From Marinobacter algicola DG893 (GTDB taxonomy: Bacteria; Pseudomonadota; Gammaproteobacteria; Pseudomonadales; Oleiphilaceae), in contig NZ_ABCP01000004.1 of NCBI RefSeq assembly GCF_000170835.1, positions 115,118 to 179,117 of the forward strand: 64,000 bases of DNA. Direction: 5' to 3'. Under the pieces are notes generated by a model. That model was not told the DNA's origin, searched no databases, and was given only the letters and a program-made list of their open reading frames with translations. The translations under genes and the position numbers were made by a program. This document shows, in pieces, positions 55,065 through 64,000 of this stretch (position 1 is its first letter; each line of letters starts with the position of its first letter).

Positions 55065-55478
55065 GGGGGTCAAGGTCAGTAACCGACACTACTAGTGAGC
55101 AGGCGGATTAGATACCGCGGGAAGATCGACCGAAGTGTGGAGCGTTGGTAGCGACTCAACTTAACTCTAGGCCATCAGAGAAAGCGGGAAAATAAATCTG
55201 TCCCAGTTTTTTAGTTCCCTTTTTTGTAATTTACCATGGGTGCGGCCCCAGAGCCTTTATAAGGCAGATAGCAAACATTCTGCTATAGTTTTAGGGGTTG
55301 GGTAGGATGGAAAGATCTAAGGGCCTTTTAAGCGTAGTCTTTGCTTCATGCGTAAGTCAAAATATCGCTCTAGGTGAACACGAGATTCTTAAACATATAA
55401 AACTCTCTAGATATCGAAAAAAGCACCTAGGTAACCAGCAAAAAAACACGAAACTAATATATAGGTGCCACCAAAGTG
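55065..55478. other. AT-rich leader of NACHT gene with repeat copy 10
   Basis: About 410 bases. After repeat copy 10 (55185-55213) the base composition turns strongly AT-rich and stays so to 58226, marking the edge of a transferred block. Contains a possible small gene at 55307. Confidence 0.5.
55185..55213 (+). repeat. Dispersed repeat, copy 10
   Basis: GCGGGAAAATAAATCTGTCC then CAGTTTTTT, direct orientation; last copy before the NACHT gene. Confidence 0.75.
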
Positions 55479-55495
55479 ATGGATGCTATACTTGA
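55307..55495 (+). CDS. Possible small basic protein before NACHT gene
   Basis: 62 residues, strongly basic (HIKLSRYRKKHLGNQQKNTK) with two Cys near the end. Overlaps the NACHT start by 17 bases, as coupled genes do, and follows TAGG. No known family, so it may be a chance frame. Confidence 0.3.
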   Translation: MERSKGLLSVVFASCVSQNIALGEHEILKHIKLSRYRKKHLGNQQKNTKLIYRCHQSDGCYT

Positions 55496-58226
55496 GATCA
55501 TGGAACTGATTTTCAACAATGAATTAGCTGGACCTTTGTTAGCCATTTTAAGCTCCTCGACGGCTGCATTGATTATTTTCCCGAGTTTTTATAAGAAATA
55601 TCACTCAAAATATAGACTACTTGACTCAATTGCTTATGCTTATATCATTATAATAAAGAGCTTGCCATCCAGAGGGTCCGCTCAGGAATTAAAAAGAAAT
55701 ATATCCAACCTAAGCCCGATAAAAATAAGCATAGATCATAACAAAATTGACGAAAGCCAAGCGGAAAAACTAAATAGCCTTAATTTTCCAGAGAAAATTT
55801 ATGTAAGACCAGATGTAAAAAAAACATCTCCTTACGACCTAGACTCTGAGCATCATATGATGTCATTGAGAGAAGACATTGATATCGTGGAAGACCACGA
55901 AGCTTCGATTGACCCCCTGCTATCTTTATTAGAAAAATCTTCGAAGAAAATAGTATTCCTTAGAGGTGCTGCTGGCTTTGGAAAATCGAACTTATGTGCC
56001 TATGTGGCGAACTATTTCTCAAATGAAGCGAGCGAAGTATTTGAAACAATATATTCTATTGATGCAACTGACATTGATAATAGTATTACAGAAATTGGCA
56101 ACGGAAGTCTGATTGATTTCCTTATTTTCAACAACAAAGAATACCGCCTACCAATAACGATCGAACGCTGCTTAGAATACAAAGCCAGTCGCAGAAGAGT
56201 AAATAGAAAGTTAATATCTTGGAATAAGATATACAAAACAACTAGCGCTAGATGTCTATTAGTTATTGACGGACTGGACGAACTAAAAGATCTAAATCGA
56301 AGAAACATGATTTTGGACTTTACGAATCAACACGTTCCATTAAGCAGATGGAGGGTACTGATAACCGGCCGGCCTTCTAGTTTTAGGGAGTGGAATCGAG
56401 TTCCTTCTGGACATTCAGATTTTTTTGAACTATTACCATTCAGAGAAAATCAAATAGAAGAACTTTCCTTCAATCTCCATAGGCTTTTTTCTCCATCTAA
56501 GAATAAAATTGCGTCAAGAATAGAAACTAGAGACTTTGTCAGGAGAATCACTAACAACACAACTATTGAGCTAGCTAGCAATCCACTATTTTTAACGTTG
56601 ATGGTTCAGCTAGACTCTGATAACAAACAGCTACCAAACAACAAACCGGAGCTAATAAAAGAGATTATAAAGGAGATAATAGAGAGAAGATCAACAGGAG
56701 TAGGAGAAAAATTCAAGGACCGAATGCAAGATATACTTTCCTACATGGCTTATCTTACGATTTGTGATTCCAGTAAGCTGGACATAAAGAAATTGGTAAA
56801 CAAGAAAATTGAAACAAACAAACCCGAATGCCAACACCAAATCAATGACTATTGGGATGTAGTTAGCTTTTTTGATAAATCAGGGCTAATCATCAGGGAT
56901 GACAATATTAAATTTCGGTTCGTTAATAGGTGCTACCTTGAATACCTCTGTGCCGAACATCTTTTCTCCAGCTTAAATGACGAAAACTTCAAAGAAACAA
57001 TAGAGCTGTCATTGAGCCATGAGTATTCAGAAATTTTCTACTACTTAACTTACCATATCAACGATCCCGACAAGGTTTTTAGTTATCTAACAGAAAATAT
57101 TGACACTAATGAAAAGTCAATAAAGTCCTGTATTGACCTTTTTTGTTTTTCACAAACAACTGAAAGAAATGGACTATCTAGAGAAAACACAGAAAATCTT
57201 AGTTTATATATTGAAAAAATAAAAAACGATGACAAATCAAAATATAGTGAAATTAAACTATACCTTAAGCTTAACCTCCTGAAATTTTCCGACCCTCTAT
57301 CAAAAAGACCGCTTCGGTTTAATGAGTCAATACCACTTATTAGGTTAAACAAAAAAAACAAATCGGAAAATGGCCTTTTAGTTGGCCTGCGACCAAGTCA
57401 GATCAAATCTTTACTTGACAACATTAACAGCATATACGCAGACAGTAGAGGGTATTTTACACTTCCATCATTTGAGATGGCAAAGAACACCATATACGAT
57501 GACTCAGTATTGTTTCATGAAAAATCGTTTTTCATCTATAACTCAAATCTTGATATTTTTAATGATATAAAGAAAAAAATCCGAGGCAATTCAGATAAAA
57601 TTATTAGCAAGCTATTTATAAAGATTAATAAGACGAACCCATTAACAAAGCCATTCATCGAGTCCATTGATCAAGTCATTGATCTGGTCTTTGAAATCTG
57701 GAACCCAAGCATTCTAATAACAAACAACGAAAGGAATTTTTCAAAAGACCTAAACAGTAACTGTCTCGACCTATGTGAACAAAAATTCCATATCATTGTA
57801 AACAATTTTTTTAGTGATCCTACTTTTAGAGCAAAGTTGCAAAGAGATCACAGTATAACTACCATGCTCCTTGGTAACAATTTCAAAGAAATTAACCCGG
57901 ATGCAACAAGAAATTTTAACAATATTTTTGAGGATTTGACAGAGATTGAGTTTCAGGGAATAGCTGAAATTGAATCTTTAATAGTTGAAAACTTAATTAG
58001 CATATTTGTCTCCTTGCAGTCGAATTCCGGGGTTAACTTCTTTTACAAGTCTATTCTCTGCCTATCAAGGCTGTTTACAATTCACTCAATACAAAGCGAT
58101 CTAGTTCCTAATTGGGGTGTAATAAGAATTGCATATGTACCTAACACCAGACTTTCAAAGGGACCCTCGAGTAGCGCATCAAAAAATGAGCCGAGATCAA
58201 AAATCGAGCTGTTACTAGACGAGTAA
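55479..58226 (+). CDS. Membrane-anchored NACHT-family STAND ATPase
   Basis: 915 residues. An N-terminal membrane helix (GPLLAILSSSTAALIIFPSF) is followed by a basic linker. NACHT domain: Walker A GAAGFGKS at 163-170, Walker B LVIDGLDEL with D264/D267/E268, and VLITGRPSSF near 293-302. The C-terminal ~500 residues are helical, without recognised repeats. Bacterial NACHT proteins of this shape protect against phages by sensing infection and triggering cell shut-down. GC content is far below the neighbours, showing transfer. GTG three bases upstream may be the true start. Confidence 0.85.
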   Translation: MDAILEIMELIFNNELAGPLLAILSSSTAALIIFPSFYKKYHSKYRLLDSIAYAYIIIIKSLPSRGSAQELKRNISNLSPIKISIDHNKIDESQAEKLNSLNFPEKIYVRPDVKKTSPYDLDSEHHMMSLREDIDIVEDHEASIDPLLSLLEKSSKKIVFLRGAAGFGKSNLCAYVANYFSNEASEVFETIYSIDATDIDNSITEIGNGSLIDFLIFNNKEYRLPITIERCLEYKASRRRVNRKLISWNKIYKTTSARCLLVIDGLDELKDLNRRNMILDFTNQHVPLSRWRVLITGRPSSFREWNRVPSGHSDFFELLPFRENQIEELSFNLHRLFSPSKNKIASRIETRDFVRRITNNTTIELASNPLFLTLMVQLDSDNKQLPNNKPELIKEIIKEIIERRSTGVGEKFKDRMQDILSYMAYLTICDSSKLDIKKLVNKKIETNKPECQHQINDYWDVVSFFDKSGLIIRDDNIKFRFVNRCYLEYLCAEHLFSSLNDENFKETIELSLSHEYSEIFYYLTYHINDPDKVFSYLTENIDTNEKSIKSCIDLFCFSQTTERNGLSRENTENLSLYIEKIKNDDKSKYSEIKLYLKLNLLKFSDPLSKRPLRFNESIPLIRLNKKNKSENGLLVGLRPSQIKSLLDNINSIYADSRGYFTLPSFEMAKNTIYDDSVLFHEKSFFIYNSNLDIFNDIKKKIRGNSDKIISKLFIKINKTNPLTKPFIESIDQVIDLVFEIWNPSILITNNERNFSKDLNSNCLDLCEQKFHIIVNNFFSDPTFRAKLQRDHSITTMLLGNNFKEINPDATRNFNNIFEDLTEIEFQGIAEIESLIVENLISIFVSLQSNSGVNFFYKSILCLSRLFTIHSIQSDLVPNWGVIRIAYVPNTRLSKGPSSSASKNEPRSKIELLLDE

Positions 58227-58236
58227 TTAATCTGGT

Positions 58237-58417
58237 TTAAAAGGAGGTGATCGCCCTGGCCTGCCAGCTTGGCGATTGGCGGGCGGTACCCACGGCGGAG
58301 ACATCGATGCGGTAGAGGGTGAGATCCGACCGTTCGGCGTTGAACGTGTCGGAGAAATTGTCGCCGCCGGCTTCCACTAGGACCAGTTTCAGATTGGGGT
58401 GTCGGCTTTGCAGGTCG
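58237..58417 (-). pseudogene. ureG internal fragment
   Basis: The minus strand reads [20 protein letters not shown] then [20 protein letters not shown], aligning with [20 protein letters not shown] of the intact UreG. It ends diverged and joins the NACHT segment. Start follows directly on the urtE stop. Confidence 0.8.
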
Positions 58418-58798
58418 TTATACCGTATAATGCTTCTTGATAAGTTCATCAGACAACTTACCAATTCCCCCATCGGCAACCCTCCTCCCCCGATCCATAA
58501 TCGCAAACCGATCCGCATACTTCCGCGCAAACGGCAACTTCTGCTCAACCAAGAAAACGTGAGTCCATCTTCTTTAATAAGCCGACGAATAACCTTCCCA
58601 ATCTGCGCCACAATATTCGGCTGAATGCTCTCCCCCGGCTCATCCAGAATCAGCAGCCTGAGCTCGATCACCAATGCCCGGCCGATGGCCAGTTGCTGTT
58701 GCTGGCCGCCGGAGAGGCCGCCGCGGCGGCGGTTTTCCATTTCCTTCAGTACCGGAAACAGCTCATACACCCACTCGGGGATTCTCTTGCTGCCGCCC
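58418..58798 (-). pseudogene. urtE: urtE (urea ABC transporter ATPase) remnant, frameshifted
   Basis: The 3' third of Urt[21 protein letters not shown] then [17 protein letters not shown] and [20 protein letters not shown] in one frame; after the codons for IKEDG a frameshift near 58563 leads to [20 protein letters not shown], ending KKHYTV and TAA. The 5' part is missing. It shows that a urea transporter operon once sat here. Confidence 0.85.
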
Positions 58799-58832
58799 CC
58801 GCACTAAAAGCGCAAAAGAACGGCTTTATATC

Positions 58833-59417
58833 TTATGCTGCTGCCAAATACGCCCCCGCAACCGCCAGCACACCACCAACGCCACGACTAAACCGGCTAT
58901 CTGCCTTCAGCATCAAGCTACCCAGCCCACGCCCAACCAGAGTTATAGCGAGAGTAGCGATCGAGAAACCGGCCAGGTATGCCGCAAGCGTCGCGCCTGC
59001 GGGCATTTCTGTACCGTGGGCAAAGCCGTGGAACAGCATGAATGCGCCTACAAGTGTGCCACCTACAGCGGTGGGCAGCTTGGCCAGAGTGGCGATGAGG
59101 ATGCCTGCAACCAGTACCGAGAAGGTGATGCCGGTTTCAACGCCGGGCACGCTCAAGCCGGCCCACGCCAGGACGGCGCCTAAGATCATGCCGCCAATCA
59201 CGAAGGCTGGGGTTGCATTTTTCATGACTTTGCTCTGGCGCACACTCCAGAATCCAATAGCCGCCATGGCCAACAAATGATCCAGGCCCAGCATCGGGTG
59301 CAACAGGCCGCTTAGGAAGCCGCTTTCAGCGTGTGCGCCGTGGCCGGTGTGGGCGGCTGCGGTGGTGGCGGTGAGTAGCAGGCCGGCGGCCATGAGGAGT
59401 TTGGTTGTCTGGTTCAT
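58833..59417 (-). CDS. ureJ: HupE/UreJ-family nickel/metal permease
   Basis: 194 residues. Signal-like start, HTGHGAHAESGFLSGLLHPM, then LGLDHLLAMAAIGFWSV (the HupE HP...GLDH motif) and six helices including FHGFAHGTEMPAG. HupE/UreJ imports nickel for urease or hydrogenase. AAGGAA precedes the ATG. Located after ureG as the last urease operon gene. Confidence 0.88.
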   Translation of the reverse strand: MNQTTKLLMAAGLLLTATTAAAHTGHGAHAESGFLSGLLHPMLGLDHLLAMAAIGFWSVRQSKVMKNATPAFVIGGMILGAVLAWAGLSVPGVETGITFSVLVAGILIATLAKLPTAVGGTLVGAFMLFHGFAHGTEMPAGATLAAYLAGFSIATLAITLVGRGLGSLMLKADSRFSRGVGGVLAVAGAYLAAA

Positions 59418-59462
59418 GGTGTTCTTCCTTGTGTTGCTGAATTCGGGGTTTGTGGTTCGGTG

Positions 59463-60101
59463 TCAGGCGGTTTCTGCCACTTTGTTCGGGCGTCGTTCCG
59501 GCAGCATGCCGCGCTCGAGGATGAAGCTGATGATGGTTTCCAGTCCTACCCCGTCGTACAGGTTGGTGAATACAAAAGGGCGTTCGCCGCGCATTTTCTT
59601 GGAGTCCCGGTCCATCACATCCAGGGAGGCGTGTACCTGTTCGGCGATGTCGATTTTGTTGATGATCAACAGGTCGGATTTGGTGATGCCGGGGCCGCCT
59701 TTTCTTGGGATTTTGTCGCCGGCGGATACGTCGATGACGTACAGGGTGAGGTCAGACAGCTCCGGGCTGAAGGTGGCGGAGAGGTTGTCGCCGCCGGATT
59801 CGACCAGCACCAGTTCCAGGTTGGGGTGTCGGCTTTGCAGGTCGTCGATGGCGGCGAGGTTCATGCTCGCATCCTCGCGGATGGCGGTATGGGGGCAGCC
59901 GCCGGTTTCCACGCCGAGGATGCGGTCGGCTGGAAGGGCCTCGTGTTTCAATAAGAAGTCCGCATCCTCACGGGTGTATATGTCATTAGTGACCACAGCA
60001 ATGTCGTAGTGGTCTTTTAGGGCTTTGCAGAGTTGGCGCAGCAAGGCGGTTTTACCTGAGCCGACTGGGCCGCCGACTCCTACTCTCAGACAATGTTTCA
60101 T
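59463..60101 (-). CDS. ureG: Urease accessory GTPase UreG
   Basis: 212 residues. Walker [15 protein letters not shown] at 8-21, nickel-binding [13 protein letters not shown] (Cys-Pro-His), [20 protein letters not shown] and the G4-type [13 protein letters not shown]. It hydrolyses GTP to load nickel into the urease apo-enzyme with UreF, UreD and UreE. RBS AGGAGATAACC. The ureG fragment at 58237 is a second, broken copy. Confidence 0.95.
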   Translation of the reverse strand: MKHCLRVGVGGPVGSGKTALLRQLCKALKDHYDIAVVTNDIYTREDADFLLKHEALPADRILGVETGGCPHTAIREDASMNLAAIDDLQSRHPNLELVLVESGGDNLSATFSPELSDLTLYVIDVSAGDKIPRKGGPGITKSDLLIINKIDIAEQVHASLDVMDRDSKKMRGERPFVFTNLYDGVGLETIISFILERGMLPERRPNKVAETA

Positions 60102-60140
60102 TGGTTATCTCCTCTTCTTGTCTTGTTCCGAGAAGGTCAG

Positions 60141-60242
60141 CAAGTAGGCAACCCTTTTTGAAAAACGCTTCAAGCACATCCATGTGCGCTTGGGCTCCGC
60201 CATCCATGGCTCCGCACATTTTCAAAAAGGGTTGCCTACTTG
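60141..60242. repeat. Branched palindromic repeat, copy 1 (ureF-ureG gap)
   Basis: A 24-base outer inverted repeat (60141-60164 with 60219-60242) encloses two small hairpins: CAAGCACAT..ATGTGCGCTTG and GCCATCCATGGC. Copy 2 at 63154 has the same layout and a matching centre but different outer arms. Long intergenic hairpin in a processed operon mRNA is one use; a miniature mobile element is another. Confidence 0.8.
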
Positions 60243-60266
60243 CCTCCCCGATCATCGGAGTAATGT

Positions 60267-60974
60267 TCAGCTTCTGAAAAGCCGTGAATACTGGGTTTCA
60301 TGGTGTGCGCTTGCGAGCGCGAGGCCGGGCAGTACCGGGCCGAGTTCGTTGTCTTCCAGCGTCAGTGCCTGGTCGACGGCGTGTACCAGTTTTGGGCGTA
60401 ACCGTTCGGTCAGCCGTTGGGCGGCGGTGTGGCCCAGGGGCATGGCTTTGCAGGCGACGGCGAGTTGGTTTTCCAGCCAGGCCCAGGCGAAGCCGAGCAG
60501 GGTTTGGCGCACGGGTACGTGGCGCATGTGGGCAGCCCAGGCGAAGACGGTGACGTAGCCGGGGTCTTCCGGCATTCGGCCTCCCGGTGGCAGCAGTTCC
60601 AGGCTGCCGAGCAGGCGAACAAGTGCGGAGCCCAGGCGAGTGTCTTCGTCGCTCAGTTCCGCGGTTTCGCGTGTGGCGTGGAGCCATTGGTTCCAATCGG
60701 TCAACGCGGTGCTGTCATTGGTCGCCCAGGCGGTTTGCAGGCGTACCAGCAAAGGCAGCTCGCAGCGGGTGAGGCCGTCTTCCAGTACGCCTTCCAGCCA
60801 GTCGCCCAGTTGGTCTTCGTTGTTCACCCAGCCCAGTTCGAAAGCGCTTTCCAGGCCCTGGGACCAGGCGAAGGCGCCGATGGGCAGTGCGGGGCTGACC
60901 AGTTGCATCAGGCCCAGCAGGGACAGGTCGCCGACGGCGGTCTGGTTGCTGTCAGTGAGCATGAGCGTGGTCAT
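60267..60974 (-). CDS. ureF: Urease accessory protein UreF
   Basis: 235 residues, all helical: LMQLVSPALPIGAFAWSQGL near the N-terminus, GSALVRLLGSLELL, and C-terminal ALASAHHETQYSRLFRS typical of UreF. It bridges UreD and UreG during nickel insertion. The ATG overlaps the ureE end by 23 bases. Confidence 0.93.
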   Translation of the reverse strand: MTTLMLTDSNQTAVGDLSLLGLMQLVSPALPIGAFAWSQGLESAFELGWVNNEDQLGDWLEGVLEDGLTRCELPLLVRLQTAWATNDSTALTDWNQWLHATRETAELSDEDTRLGSALVRLLGSLELLPPGGRMPEDPGYVTVFAWAAHMRHVPVRQTLLGFAWAWLENQLAVACKAMPLGHTAAQRLTERLRPKLVHAVDQALTLEDNELGPVLPGLALASAHHETQYSRLFRS

Positions 60975-61419
60975 GTTTTTTCTCTGAGTATGCGCCGGGT
61001 TCGGGGTCAAACGGGGCGCGGTGGTGTTCCAGCGTGGCGCCCAGGCGTTCGGCGAGTTCTTCCAGTACGTGGTCCGGCGGGAAGCGTACCCAACCGGCTT
61101 GCTCGTCGGCGCCGATCTGGAGAGCTACGTGTCGGTTACCGAGGTGGTAGCACAACCGGGCCAAAGGCAGGCCGGGTTCGATGCGGGCGGTGACCACGGG
61201 TTCGTCCGCCGCGCGGATGCGGATAACTTCGCCGCTTTCCGCCTGCAGGAATTCGCCTTCTCGCAGCACGGGGCCGCGGTCGAGAAACAGGCCAACGTCG
61301 TAGCCGGTGTCGGTTTTGGCGCGCAGGCGGCCGCGCATGCGCAATTCGAAGGGCAGCGTCAGGTGGTCGTGGATTTCGCTGGTTTCCACTGGGCCGATTC
61401 TCTGTGTCAGTTCTAGCAT
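60952..61419 (-). CDS. ureE: Urease nickel metallochaperone UreE
   Basis: 155 residues with two domains: the N-terminal peptide-binding part (RRG-type LRMRGRLRAKTDTGYDVGLF) and the metal domain (LCYHLGNRHVALQIG with key His). A C-terminal His tail (HDHAHAH) binds nickel. AAGGACACCAAC precedes the ATG, ten bases after the ureC stop. Confidence 0.93.
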   Translation of the reverse strand: MLELTQRIGPVETSEIHDHLTLPFELRMRGRLRAKTDTGYDVGLFLDRGPVLREGEFLQAESGEVIRIRAADEPVVTARIEPGLPLARLCYHLGNRHVALQIGADEQAGWVRFPPDHVLEELAERLGATLEHHRAPFDPEPGAYSEKKHDHAHAH

Positions 61420-61429
61420 GTTGGTGTCC

Positions 61430-63133
<1,704 letters not shown>

Positions 63134-63153
63134 GCTATCCCTCTCTTTAACTT

Positions 63154-63272
63154 TGGGAGCCAGAGCAAGTGGCAATGACTTTCCAAAACACGCTCAAGCA
63201 CATCCTTGTGGCGCTTGGGCTCCGGCATCCATGCCTCCGCACAGTTTTGGAAAGTCATTCCCACTCGCTCCC
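63154..63272. repeat. Branched palindromic repeat, copy 2 (ureB-ureC gap)
   Basis: Outer arms of about 33-36 bases (63154-63188 with 63244-63272, with a small bulge) enclose CAAGCACA..TGTGGCGCTTG and GGCATCCATGCC. Relative to copy 1 the second inner stem reads GGCAT/ATGCC instead of GCCAT/ATGGC, a base-pair-preserving change. Confidence 0.8.
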
Positions 63273-63279
63273 AGAATCA

Positions 63280-63594
63280 TCAGTTTTTATCCAATTTGCC
63301 CATGACTTCCTGTCGGAAACCATAAATCTCTCGCTTGCCTGCGAAGGGGATTAACGTCACTTCGCGGGTTTGACCGGGTTCAAACCGGATGGCGGTGCCG
63401 GCGGCGACGTCGAGGCGGTAGCCGCGGGCTTTGGCGCGGTCGAAGTCGAGCGCGGGGTTGGCTTCGGCGAAGTGGTAGTGGGAACCGATCTGTATGGGAC
63501 GGTCGCCGGTGTTGCCCACTTCGATGGTGATGCGTTGGCGGCCTTCACACAGTTCGATGTCGCCGCCTTTTAGGTCATATTCTCCGGGGATCAT
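63280..63594 (-). CDS. ureB: Urease beta subunit UreB
   Basis: 104 residues: [20 protein letters not shown] then [20 protein letters not shown] and [20 protein letters not shown], all typical of UreB. Forms the urease trimer with UreA and UreC. Stop lies before the branched repeat. Confidence 0.96.
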   Translation of the reverse strand: MIPGEYDLKGGDIELCEGRQRITIEVGNTGDRPIQIGSHYHFAEANPALDFDRAKARGYRLDVAAGTAIRFEPGQTREVTLIPFAGKREIYGFRQEVMGKLDKN

Positions 63595-63604
63595 GGCGCG
63601 CTCC

Positions 63605-63907
63605 TTAGACGATGGGGTTGTGGACAGTGACGAGTTTGGTGCCGTCCGGGAAGGTGGCTTCCACCTGGACTTCGTCGACCATGTCAGCCACGCCTTCCAT
63701 GACGTCGTCGCGGGTGAGGATTTCGGTGCCGGCGGTCATCATTTCAGCCACGGTGCGGCCTTCGCGGGCGCCTTCCATGATTTCGGCGCTGATTAAGGCG
63801 ACGGCTTCCGGGTAATTGAGTTTCAGGCCTTTGGCTTTTCTTCGTTCGGCTAACAAAGCTGCTGTAAACAGCAGGAGTTTGTCTTTGTCTCTTGGGGTTA
63901 ATTCCAT
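63605..63907 (-). CDS. ureA: Urease gamma subunit UreA
   Basis: 100 residues: [40 protein letters not shown] and [19 protein letters not shown] are standard UreA segments. GAGGAG precedes the ATG at 63907. ureD, which normally starts the operon, would be upstream, outside the window. Confidence 0.96.
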   Translation of the reverse strand: MELTPRDKDKLLLFTAALLAERRKAKGLKLNYPEAVALISAEIMEGAREGRTVAEMMTAGTEILTRDDVMEGVADMVDEVQVEATFPDGTKLVTVHNPIV

Positions 63908-63939
63908 TTTTGTTCTCCTCGGGTTCTGGAGTTCTTCGG

Positions 63940-64000
63940 CAGGAGGGAAGGGGTGCACGGGATACGCTGTGAATACGTCCCTGTACGCTCGTAAAAAACA
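63940..64000. other. Operon leader with a possible third hairpin module
   Basis: Contains CTGTGAATACGTCCCTGTAC followed by GCTCG, built like the small inner hairpins of the branched repeats (TAC..GTA around a short loop). It could be the start of another copy cut by the window end. Confidence 0.25.

Noticed and set aside
45036..55213. Integron attC array
   Set aside because: Gene modules resemble cassettes, but the repeats lack paired RYYYAAC/GTTRRRY core sites and genes are in both orientations; no integrase was seen.
45036..55213. CRISPR array
   Set aside because: Repeat copies are hundreds to thousands of bases apart with genes between them, not regular 30-40 base spacers.

Overview
The window looks like a chromosomal segment from a Marinobacter-like marine gammaproteobacterium. 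This is inferred from the proteobacterial gene content (PhnCDE-type transporter, RadD, urease, Baeyer-Villiger-type monooxygenase cluster), moderately high GC and the style of the lipoproteins; no rRNA or tRNA gene was seen to confirm it.

Layout. 1-5 kb: the start of an adenosine/adenine deaminase, a small membrane protein, a two-gene surface lipoprotein pair (diheme cytochrome-like plus parallel beta-helix) and a membrane-anchored AraC regulator. 5-11.4 kb: a divergent locus with an iron-type alcohol dehydrogenase on one side and a phnD-C-E-E/HAD phosphatase/GlpR-like repressor operon on the other; two palindromes in the shared promoter look like the repressor's operators. 11.4-15.5 kb: small membrane proteins, an XRE regulator and a secreted metallopeptidase-like protein. 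15.6-20.2 kb: a seven-gene minus-strand operon encoding two complete bufferin-type (MNIO-modified, copper-buffering) systems in tandem. 20.5-32 kb: a repeat lipoprotein, an MscS channel, a large protein with a possible papain-like triad, an SDR/diiron/flavin monooxygenase operon, SlyD and a five-domain Hpt-REC-REC-GGDEF-EAL protein.

32-58 kb is accessory. RadD and a HigBA-type pair sit between two fragments of a second slyD-like gene; then come a NERD protein, a PAAR-LysM-glycine-zipper effector with candidate immunity genes, and a large unassigned protein. From 45 to 55 kb a ~25-base repeat (consensus roughly AAATAGATCTGTCCCGGTTT) occurs ten times and cuts the sequence into modules of none to three genes, like a cassette array. 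The array ends beside an AT-rich membrane-anchored NACHT ATPase, a strong candidate for an anti-phage protein. Several gene stumps (yfcE, slyD, ndt, an antitoxin, urtE, ureG) show repeated rearrangement.

58.8-64 kb: the urease operon ureA-B-C-E-F-G-hupE/ureJ on the minus strand. It contains two copies of a branched palindromic repeat whose stems differ between copies but stay base-paired.
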